The translations under genes and the position numbers were made by a program. Under the pieces are notes generated by a model. The model saw nothing but the letters and a program-made list of their open reading frames with translations, searched no databases and was not told the origin of the DNA. Positions 6,022 through 12,549 of a stretch of DNA of 12,549 nt are shown piece by piece (the stretch's first letter is position 1; each line of letters begins with the position of its first letter). Source of the stretch: CALEUX01 sp037439945 (lineage in GTDB: Bacteria; Bacteroidota; Bacteroidia; Bacteroidales; Marinilabiliaceae); the NCBI GenBank assembly GCA_037439945.1, contig JBBIVA010000117.1:1-12549 (forward strand), in the 5' to 3' direction.

Positions 6022-9000
6022 TTAATTTCTTTTCCCAACCAGCGAAAGCTTGCTTGTGTCAATTCTATAAAACAGGGCATACAAAACTGGCACCACTAAT
6101 AGTGTGATAAAAGTACCAAAGAGTAACCCGAACATAATTGCTACTGCCATACCTTGGAAAATTGGATCGAACAAAAGAGGAAACATCCCAAGTATTGTAG
6201 TTAGGGATGCCATTCCCACCGGACGGACCCTTGAAATAGATGCCCTTATTATTGCAACAACCGGCATTTTACCGGATTTTATGTCGATATTGATCTGGTC
6301 CATTAATACAACTGAATTTTTAATCATCATTCCTATTAAGCCCAGCCCACCAACAATGGCTATAAAACCAAAATTCATCCGTGTAAAAAGAAATCCTAAA
6401 ATAATACCAATGAATGCCATAGGAACAATCAGGAAAACTATAACAGGCTGCCTGAAATTATTAAACAAACCTATTGCAATTAAAGCCATTAACAACAGCG
6501 CCAGGGGTAAATTTTCAAGTAAAGCCTTATTGGCCATTTTACTATCCTTAATTTCCCCGTGCCACTCCAGCTTATAACCATCGGGGCGTGAAATATCTTC
6601 TATTTTTTGCTGAAACTGATTTAAAACCGCAGGGGCAGTTAAACCTTGCGCCGGATCGCACTGAACTTTAATTGACCTTTCACCGTTGTGGCGTTTTATC
6701 TGGTAAAACTCACTTCCCAAAACCATACTATCGATAACCTGTGCCAATGGTACGCTTGTCAGGGAATAATTACCCCAAACAGGTATTGTATTAATTGATG
6801 ATGGGTTATTTTGCAGGCTTGAATTTAATTTAAGAACGACTGGTAGCTGGGCATTGTTTTCATGAAATACCCCAACTGGCATACCATCCCCTGCAATTGA
6901 CAACGCCGAAGCAACATCATTTCGTGAAATATTTATACGTTGGGCCCTATCATGTGAGTATGCGGGCAAAATTGTTTTGGTTTCATTTCCCCAGTTGGTA
7001 TTAACAAAAACAGCATTGGGTTCCTTATGCATAATTGCTTTCGCCTGGTCGGCAAGGTGTAATAAAACATCTGTATCGGGTCCTGAGAAAACGGCCTGTA
7101 TCTTATATTCACCCCCCACCGACGAGTATTTACGGCACCTTATTTCTGCCTGTGGATATTTTTCCGGAATGTTTGCTTCAATTTTCCGGATCAACTCATC
7201 AGCAGCTTTATAATCTTCAGTATCAATAATTAATTCCCCATATGATGGATTAAAACTACTCATTGGACGTGATAAAGTATATCGTACGGGTGAACTTCCT
7301 AATACACTTACAACTTTTTTTACTTCATCCCATTTTAGGAGTTCCTTTTCAATTTCATGTAAATCATTTTCAACCTGGTTAATATCGCTACCCATTGGTA
7401 AACGGTACTCCATCATAAACTGATTATAGTTCGAGCCTGGAAAGAAATCCTTATTAATTAAACCGAAAGCGCTAAAGGAAAGGATCAATACTGCAACAGT
7501 ACCAATTGTAAAAAATGATTTGTGCCACAAGGCATAGCGTATAACATTTGAAAATAATTTATAAACAGGTCCCGAATAAGGATCTTTTAATTTTTCTGCA
7601 CTTTTATTCTTTATTTTGGCATTTTTGTAGAATAGTGCCGCCATAAAGGGAACCTGGGTTATAGCAAGTATCCAGCTAATTATTAATGAAATAGCCAGCA
7701 CGTAAAATAGTGGTTTTAAAAATTCACCGGCGGCTGTTGTATTAAATGCCAAAGGCATAAATGCCAGTATTGCAACCAGGGTAGCACCTATAAGTGGCAG
7801 GGCATTTTGTTTAACAGATGCCACAAAAGCAGTGCTGCGTGTTTTACTTTTACCCAAATCGGAAAGAATTCCATCAACAATAACAATGGCATTGTCAACC
7901 AGCATACCCATAGCCAGTACAATTGCCCCCAATGATATTTTATCCAGGGTCATTCCCATAAAATCCATAACAATGAAAGTACCCAGAATCGTGAATACCA
8001 AACTGCTTGCTATAAGCAAACCAGCTTTTAACCCCATTGCGAAAAGCAAAATAACAACTACTATAACCACCGACTCAACAAGGTTAATGGTAAAATCATT
8101 GATGGCACTTTTAACTTTTGTAGGCTGATTATAAACTTTATGAACCTCAATACCTACTGGCAGATTCTGAGCTAATCGGTCCAGGTTGCTGTCAATCCGT
8201 TGGCCAAGCTCAATAATATTGTCACCTGACTCCATTGCAACCGCCAATCCCAATGCATTAAGTGAATTATACTTCATGCCGGACCTTTTTGGCGATAAAT
8301 ATCCCCTTGTAATTTCAGTTATATCGCCCAATCTAAAACTCTTGCTATCATTTGCCGGTATATTTAAATCCTTTATTTCATTTATGGATTGAAACTTTTT
8401 CCCAATATTTAACCTTATTCTTTCGGGGCCGGCAACTACTGAACCCGCATTAACAACAGAACCCTGATCATTTAATGCACGGACAATTGACAATGGATTA
8501 ACCCCAAGCTGGGCAAACCTATCCGAAGAAAAAGTTATATTAACAGTTTCAACCTGCTTACCTATTACTTCAATACGTTTTACCCCATCAACCAATAATA
8601 ACTGGCTTCTCAGGTAATCGGTATGTCCTTCCAGTTCCTGATATGAATAACCATCGCTTGTTACAGCCATAAATATCCCGTACACATCTCCAAAATCATC
8701 ATTCACTATTGGATTCCCTGCCCCTTGAGGAAGAGATGGTTTGGCATCGTTGACCTTTCGGCGTAAATGATCCCAAATTTGTGGAAGTTCCTTTGTGTGG
8801 ATTTGTCCTTTAATATACACGGTAATTTGAGACATTCCGGGCATTGAACTTGATTCTATATAATCAATATGTTCAAGTCTTTGAATGGCTTTTCCCAGAA
8901 CATCAGTGACTTCAAGATCTACCTCTTCAGCCGAAGCTCCAGGATAGGATGTGATCACAACGGCAGCTTTAACAGCTATTTCAGGATCTTCCAATTTACT

Positions 9001-9090
9001 CAACCCCGAAAACGAACCAATGCCTCCCAATACAAGTATTATCAAAAAGGCGGAAAGCATGGCCTTTTGATTCAATATTTTTTCGAACAT
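6022..9090 (-). CDS. RND-family efflux pump, inner-membrane subunit (AcrB-like)
   Basis: A 1022-residue proton-driven transporter of the AcrB/HAE type, normal in length. It shows the duplicated RND plan: an N-terminal membrane helix, a large periplasmic loop (about 35-335), a helix cluster (about 336-545), a second loop and a final helix cluster (about 863-1010). Typical blocks are ITSYPGASAEEVDLEVTDVL near the N-terminus, LAMGMLVDNAIVIVDG in TM4 and GLIGMMIKNSVVLMDQ in TM10. The proton relay has Asp399 and Lys924; the residue after the Asp is Asn, where AcrB has a second Asp (408). The ATG at 9090 is preferred to a TTG at 9099. The adaptor gene ends 9 bp upstream and the channel follows, so all three pump parts are co-transcribed. 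The substrate (drug, lipid or other) cannot be read from sequence. Confidence 0.95.
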   Translation of the reverse strand: MFEKILNQKAMLSAFLIILVLGGIGSFSGLSKLEDPEIAVKAAVVITSYPGASAEEVDLEVTDVLGKAIQRLEHIDYIESSSMPGMSQITVYIKGQIHTKELPQIWDHLRRKVNDAKPSLPQGAGNPIVNDDFGDVYGIFMAVTSDGYSYQELEGHTDYLRSQLLLVDGVKRIEVIGKQVETVNITFSSDRFAQLGVNPLSIVRALNDQGSVVNAGSVVAGPERIRLNIGKKFQSINEIKDLNIPANDSKSFRLGDITEITRGYLSPKRSGMKYNSLNALGLAVAMESGDNIIELGQRIDSNLDRLAQNLPVGIEVHKVYNQPTKVKSAINDFTINLVESVVIVVVILLFAMGLKAGLLIASSLVFTILGTFIVMDFMGMTLDKISLGAIVLAMGMLVDNAIVIVDGILSDLGKSKTRSTAFVASVKQNALPLIGATLVAILAFMPLAFNTTAAGEFLKPLFYVLAISLIISWILAITQVPFMAALFYKNAKIKNKSAEKLKDPYSGPVYKLFSNVIRYALWHKSFFTIGTVAVLILSFSAFGLINKDFFPGSNYNQFMMEYRLPMGSDINQVENDLHEIEKELLKWDEVKKVVSVLGSSPVRYTLSRPMSSFNPSYGELIIDTEDYKAADELIRKIEANIPEKYPQAEIRCRKYSSVGGEYKIQAVFSGPDTDVLLHLADQAKAIMHKEPNAVFVNTNWGNETKTILPAYSHDRAQRINISRNDVASALSIAGDGMPVGVFHENNAQLPVVLKLNSSLQNNPSSINTIPVWGNYSLTSVPLAQVIDSMVLGSEFYQIKRHNGERSIKVQCDPAQGLTAPAVLNQFQQKIEDISRPDGYKLEWHGEIKDSKMANKALLENLPLALLLMALIAIGLFNNFRQPVIVFLIVPMAFIGIILGFLFTRMNFGFIAIVGGLGLIGMMIKNSVVLMDQINIDIKSGKMPVVAIIRASISRVRPVGMASLTTILGMFPLLFDPIFQGMAVAIMFGLLFGTFITLLVVPVLYALFYRIDTSKLSLVGKRN

Positions 9091-9099
9091 AATAATCAA

Positions 9100-10146
9100 T
9101 TACAAGGTTTTGTTTTCTGCAACAACTCTAACTTTCTGATTTTCAAACAAGGAGTTAACCCCTCCAACCACAATGGTTTCATCACCTGACAAACCTTGTA
9201 AAATTTCTATATGCCCCAGCGAATTAATGTTCCCGGCTACCACCATTTTTGATGTAACCTCCTGGGAAACATTATCATAAATCCACACATAGGATTTTTG
9301 TTGCCTGTAAAAAACAGCCTGAACGGGTAATGTAAAAACATTATTGCCAGATTCTTTATTGTATGTAACAAAAACCTTGGCTGACATACCCGGACGGACT
9401 TTATTTTTGTCGGGATTTTGAAATGAAAGGTGAACCTCATATAGGTTATTATCACCTGATTTAGTAGCTATTGATCTTAATTTTGTTGGAATATCAATAC
9501 CTGAAACCCTGGCGGTTGCAGTTATTTGCGATGTAAACATAGGTAATATTGTTTCAGGCACACCAAAAACAACATCCAGATCATGTATATTCACAATAGT
9601 AAATGCATTGGAACCTGGTGCAATAGTTTCATGATTATTTATACTCCTTTTATATATATAACCCGAAAACGGCGCATATAAACGTGTGTCTGCCAAAGCA
9701 TTAATAGCTTTTTCATAATTGCTTTTTAATGCCACAAAGTTGGTCTTGATTTTTTCATATGAATTGGCCGGAAATTTTCCCTGGTTATATAACCCTTGAT
9801 ACCTGTCATATTCAGATTTAGCCTGAACAAATTGTGCCTCAGCAGCATTCAGTCCAACCTTGTAATCCCTGGCATCCAATGATGCTAATAAATCTCCTGA
9901 TTGTACATAATCACCCTCATTCACATAAATACCATTTACAGTACCTCCTACCCTGAAGGCAACCCCGGCAATTCCGGATTCTTTTACCAACCCGTTAAAA
10001 TCCATATTATCAGCAACCTCTCCTACAAATGGCTTTGTGGTTTTAACCGGTCTCAGCTTTACAGGCCCTTTTTGCTCAACATTCTTACAACTTGTAATAA
10101 GAATTAAAATTAAAACTCCTGTTAGTGTTAAATACTTCTGCTTCAT
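9100..10146 (-). CDS. RND periplasmic adaptor (membrane-fusion lipoprotein)
   Basis: A 348-residue AcrA/MexA-like adaptor that bridges the RND pump and the TolC-like channel. It begins with a lipoprotein signal peptide (MKQKYLTLTGVLILILITSC, lipid-bearing Cys20). The following residues (KNVEQ) lack an acidic cluster like the Bacteroidota surface-export signal, in keeping with anchoring in the inner membrane. Next come a lipoyl/barrel-sandwich half (FRVGGTVNGIYVNEGDYVQSGDLL), a fairly short helical hairpin (about residues 95-153), the returning lipoyl half (LYAPFSGYIYKRSI) and beta-barrel and membrane-proximal domains (VRPGMSAKVFV, LPVQAVF, GLSGDETIVVGG). An in-frame ATG at 10206 is rejected: the 20 added residues would bury the signal peptide, and a candidate promoter at 10211-10218 would start transcription almost on top of it. 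First gene of the cassette. Confidence 0.92.
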   Translation of the reverse strand: MKQKYLTLTGVLILILITSCKNVEQKGPVKLRPVKTTKPFVGEVADNMDFNGLVKESGIAGVAFRVGGTVNGIYVNEGDYVQSGDLLASLDARDYKVGLNAAEAQFVQAKSEYDRYQGLYNQGKFPANSYEKIKTNFVALKSNYEKAINALADTRLYAPFSGYIYKRSINNHETIAPGSNAFTIVNIHDLDVVFGVPETILPMFTSQITATARVSGIDIPTKLRSIATKSGDNNLYEVHLSFQNPDKNKVRPGMSAKVFVTYNKESGNNVFTLPVQAVFYRQQKSYVWIYDNVSQEVTSKMVVAGNINSLGHIEILQGLSGDETIVVGGVNSLFENQKVRVVAENKTL

Positions 10147-10210
10147 AGTTATATATTCTCGGTTTAAACAATTGAACCCTTTTTTACTATTTAAATAGGC
10201 TTTCATTTGC

Positions 10211-10218
10211 CAAAGTTA
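10211..10218 (-). promoter_or_regulatory. Candidate -7 box of the efflux cassette promoter
   Basis: On the minus strand this reads TAACTTTG (TAnnTTTG consensus). Transcription would begin near 10204, leaving a leader of about 60 nt before the adaptor's preferred ATG at 10146. No clean -33 TTTG is present. The octamer AAAGTTAT (plus strand) occurs here at 10212-10219 and again at 10236-10243, a direct repeat that resembles part of a LytTR half-site. Confidence 0.45.
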
Positions 10219-10585
10219 TCTTCAACCTTCTTTAAAAAGTTATTAATAGTACCGAAGTGATATATTATGGAGTTAAAATGCAGTATATCGAATATGAAAC
10301 GTCATTACTTCAAAACATGGTATTCAGAATTGTGGTTTTAAAATATAATGACAGGCATGCAATTTTCACCTTAAATGAAAATTACATATTGTTTGGTTGT
10401 ACCGGGTATTGCTTATTATTATGTTATAAGATAAAATCCTCATTTAATTTAAACCCAAGCTTGCATTCAAACCATTATGGTTAACCTTGGTATTTATAAT
10501 ACTAACAACCAGTGCTTTGATTATATATATATTAAAAAAACCGGTAAAAATAACAATGTTCTGAACCAGGGGGGACCAAAACTAA
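10219..10585. other. Intergenic region between the efflux cassette and the OMPLA-like gene
   Basis: About 370 bp without a credible gene. A plus-strand open frame (10257-10484) has a GTG start, no ribosome site and a composition like translated AT-rich DNA. The region holds a 13-bp palindrome (AACCAT, T, ATGGTT at 10470-10482) and an alternating TA tract near 10518-10535. I see no terminator hairpin for the OMPLA-like gene, whose transcript would run toward this region. It probably carries upstream control sequence for the efflux cassette. Confidence 0.55.
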
Positions 10586-11524
10586 CTAATTAAATCCTGC
10601 AAAAGAGGGTTTGGCTGAGATTCCAAATCTTAAAACCCTTAGGGTACGTTCAAAGTAGATATTGTAATAATCCTGCCCAAAATAGTATTGTGCAAACAAA
10701 GTCACATCCTTAAAAATTGCGGGTTTAAATGATATTGTACTTTTTAATATCAGCCTGTTTATATCATAGGCCTTTAAACCTGACATATTACCGGCAATCC
10801 ATCCAATTTTTGTAGAAAAGTTTAACCCTGATGATCTTTTTGGGTTTTCAGTCCTGACAAGATTGAAATATCTTAATGACATTGACAGGTTAACCGATGT
10901 TTGAAAATCAAGGAAAAACCTTAAATCGCCAAGACGGTTATTTAACTCATTAATATGATAATAGTGGTAAAGGGCAGAAAACTTTGTATAATGAACGGCA
11001 TATGGGTTACGCCGGTTGGGTTTTGAGAGAAAAAGCCCTGCCTCAACCATGTTAGTGGCAAAATTCCCTGAAATTCGGTTGGTACTTATGCTGTCTTCCA
11101 AATAAAATGAGTTTTCCTGCCCGTTTGAGTGATGACACCATGATAAATATCCAAAAAGATCGACAGGTTTGTTTTTTGATTCCTGTATATGGTAATAAAA
11201 TGTTACCCGGGGCATAAAAGATGGCGTACGAACTGGAAACGACTTCTGGTTAAACATCCTTAGAATTACCTGTGGAGAAAGTTCCAAACCCCATTTGTGC
11301 GAACTGTTTAAACTTACCTGGTAATATGGAATAATATCTGCTTCAAAAACAAGGTTATCGATATTCCCAACACCTCCAGCCATTGAAATATAGCTTGGTT
11401 CGCGAAACAAACTAAATGTTGTGGACCTGCTGACAAAATTGTGGTTCTGTGCCAATAAAGAATCAACCTGACCCGGGATAAATAATAGCCATATTAAATT
11501 TTTCCAATATTTTAAAAAACACAT
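10586..11524 (-). CDS. Putative outer-membrane phospholipase A (OMPLA/PldA-like beta-barrel)
   Basis: A 312-residue protein with an N-terminal signal peptide (hydrophobic stretch IWLLFIPG, likely cleavage after LLA) and a mature part of alternating aromatic beta-strands, as in a small outer-membrane barrel. The segment GYLSWCHHSNGQ carries the His-x-Ser-Asn-Gly pattern of OMPLA (His142/Ser144 in E. coli PldA); the equivalents here would be His131 and Ser133. A preceding RTPSFMPRVTFYY resembles PldA's FRETNYEP segment, and a C-terminal FAQYYFGQDYYNIYF resembles YTQVYSGYGESLIDYNF. OMPLA hydrolyses phospholipids misplaced in the outer leaflet, using calcium. The third catalytic residue (Asn156 in PldA) is not clearly placed: the nearest Asn is 16, not 12, residues after the Ser. 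A PagL-type lipid A deacylase also uses His-x-Ser and cannot be excluded. The ATG at 11524 is preferred to a GTG at 11527. Confidence 0.6.
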   Translation of the reverse strand: MCFLKYWKNLIWLLFIPGQVDSLLAQNHNFVSRSTTFSLFREPSYISMAGGVGNIDNLVFEADIIPYYQVSLNSSHKWGLELSPQVILRMFNQKSFPVRTPSFMPRVTFYYHIQESKNKPVDLFGYLSWCHHSNGQENSFYLEDSISTNRISGNFATNMVEAGLFLSKPNRRNPYAVHYTKFSALYHYYHINELNNRLGDLRFFLDFQTSVNLSMSLRYFNLVRTENPKRSSGLNFSTKIGWIAGNMSGLKAYDINRLILKSTISFKPAIFKDVTLFAQYYFGQDYYNIYFERTLRVLRFGISAKPSFAGFN

Positions 11525-11630
11525 CACTTATAATAAAACTTTATTTGTAACAAAAAAATCGATGCACATTTTAATTAACCACATTACATACCCTCAGTCT
11601 GCATTTTACACAATTGCCACCTAATTGGGT

Positions 11631-12419
11631 TTAATCTATTGCCGGTTTGTCAAAAAACTGTAAAACCCCGAACATCTTTTTAATCTGCTGCTTAATTTGG
11701 TTTCGAAACTTTTTCAATACTTTTCTGGTCTGAAAATAAAATAGCATACGTTGCACTGTATCCATGGCATCAGATTGTTCCATTTGAGAATATTCCATTG
11801 CAAATACTGCGTACTTATCCAGTGGTAAATTAATACGTCTTAAATTCCTTATTGCCCTTTGCCGTGAATATGACCGGAACTTTATCCGGTTGTTATCAAT
11901 TAAACAAAAATCAAAACCATCAGCAGTAACAGAATAGAGAACATTTCCAGGTGAATAATCATTATGAAAAATACCCAACTTGTGCAATTTGTAGGTAAAC
12001 CGTGCAAATGACTTTAATGCGTCTTTACACTTTTCAAGTGGTTGTTTGAATAATTGATCGGTGGATTTACAATTAACATAAAGGCTTATAAAATAGCTTT
12101 TATGGAGGATATTAAATTTGTAAATATCAACAAAAGCCACCTGCAATGGGGTGGTTATTCCGTTATGGGTAAGAATTTCAGCATTCTCATATGCCCTTTG
12201 AGCCTTGGTCTTTCTTATAAAACTATAAATAAGACGGTTAACCCAAGGTATTTTTTTATAATATTTAATTACAACTGGTATCCCGTTAAGATTTGATACT
12301 TTAACCACGTTTCGGTCATCCTTTATCACGGCCTTTATTAAATCAAACTTTGACAGAATTGTTAAAATATCCCTGTACTCAAGGCCAAATGAGAAATAAA
12401 TTGATTTGTGAACTTTCAT
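11631..12419 (-). CDS. Lipopolysaccharide (Kdo/InaA-type) kinase-like protein
   Basis: A 262-residue protein with a eukaryotic-like kinase fold of the LPS kinase/InaA family, whose members phosphorylate the Kdo or heptose residues of the LPS inner core in the cytoplasm. Visible elements: the nucleotide-binding Lys in GIPVVIKYYKK (Lys52), RAYENAEIL (75-83) giving the partner Glu, the catalytic loop FHNDYSPGNVLY with Asp154 and Asn159, and LIDNNR with metal-binding Asp175 in place of DFG. The block NRLIYSFIRKTKAQRAYENA is characteristic of Bacteroidota members. The ATG at 12419 is chosen because MKVHKSIYFSF suits the family's usual N-terminus and length. An ATG at 12512 in frame would add 31 polar residues and lies inside a hairpin. 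The OMPLA-like gene follows after about 105 bp and may be co-transcribed. The exact sugar acceptor is unknown. Confidence 0.75.
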   Translation of the reverse strand: MKVHKSIYFSFGLEYRDILTILSKFDLIKAVIKDDRNVVKVSNLNGIPVVIKYYKKIPWVNRLIYSFIRKTKAQRAYENAEILTHNGITTPLQVAFVDIYKFNILHKSYFISLYVNCKSTDQLFKQPLEKCKDALKSFARFTYKLHKLGIFHNDYSPGNVLYSVTADGFDFCLIDNNRIKFRSYSRQRAIRNLRRINLPLDKYAVFAMEYSQMEQSDAMDTVQRMLFYFQTRKVLKKFRNQIKQQIKKMFGVLQFFDKPAID

Positions 12420-12493
12420 TGATTGAATGGGTTTTAAAGAATTGTTTAATAGACTTTTTTCTTTACAATTTTCATTAAGGCATTTTTTGGTAA

Positions 12494-12549
12494 TTAAACC
12501 CGGATTAGTCATTATAAAGGCAATGAACTAATGACTTAGCCGGGATTAA
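12494..12549. repeat. 20-bp imperfect inverted repeat at the right edge
   Basis: Bases 12494-12513 pair with 12530-12549 at 17 of 20 positions around a 16-base loop; the core is CCCGG/CCGGG and AGTCATT/AATGACT. The right arm ends exactly at the window edge. There is no T-run, so a plain terminator is doubtful. It sits upstream of the preferred start of the LPS-kinase-like gene and could be a leader hairpin, an operator, or a repeat element shared with sequence beyond the window. Confidence 0.5.

Noticed and set aside
6104..6577. 157-codon plus-strand open frame inside the pump gene
   Set aside because: It is the antisense shadow of a well-supported RND coding sequence and has no recognisable domain.
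10147..10206. Longer adaptor starting at ATG 10206
   Set aside because: It would put 20 residues before a clear lipoprotein signal peptide, and the candidate promoter would start transcription at about this ATG.
10470..10482. 13-bp palindrome AACCAT-T-ATGGTT as a regulator site
   Set aside because: It is far from either candidate promoter, unlike the LytTR pattern, and short enough to be chance in AT-rich DNA.
10257..10484. 75-codon plus-strand open frame between two minus-strand genes
   Set aside because: GTG start, no ribosome site, no recognisable motif, AT-rich low-information composition, and it lies in the probable control region of the efflux cassette.

Overview
The window looks like chromosome from a member of the Bacteroidota. 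It is AT-rich, Shine-Dalgarno sequences are mostly weak or absent, and two candidate -7 boxes on the minus strand match the Bacteroidota consensus TAnnTTTG. The gene families also fit: a split HipA-type kinase of the form common in this phylum, a LytS/LytTR two-component pair and a lipoprotein RND adaptor. I cannot name a genus.

Layout. (1) 1-2516, plus strand: a long bidirectional terminator hairpin (22-73), a gene-free stretch of about 700 bp with two palindromes that look like operators, then three overlapping genes forming a HipBST-like tripartite toxin-antitoxin module: a 76-aa HTH regulator, a 104-aa HipS-like N-subdomain protein and a 309-aa HipT-like Ser/Thr kinase. A 10-bp sequence at the left window edge recurs at 2507-2516, just past the module, so this may be a small inserted islet. 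(2) 2531-10218, minus strand: a five-gene efflux cassette transcribed right to left. It encodes a membrane-fusion lipoprotein, an RND inner-membrane pump, a TolC-like outer-membrane channel, a LytS-type membrane histidine kinase and a LytTR response regulator, and it ends at a hairpin terminator shared with the convergent toxin module. (3) 10586-12549, minus strand: a beta-barrel outer-membrane protein resembling phospholipase A (OMPLA/PldA), preceded by a lipopolysaccharide (Kdo/InaA-type) kinase-like protein, with a 20-bp imperfect inverted repeat at the right edge.

How the genes may work together. The adaptor, pump and channel together make a complete tripartite export machine, and the sensor and regulator downstream are well placed to control it. 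The OMPLA-like enzyme and the LPS-kinase-like protein both act on outer-membrane lipids, so regions 2 and 3 share an envelope theme. The HipBST-like module is independent of these.

The points most worth a second look are the tripartite Hip module, in which the residue at the position of the inhibitory Trp of E. coli HipS appears to be His, its operator-like palindromes, and the unlabelled OMPLA-like gene. I see no CRISPR array, insertion sequence, rRNA or complete tRNA.
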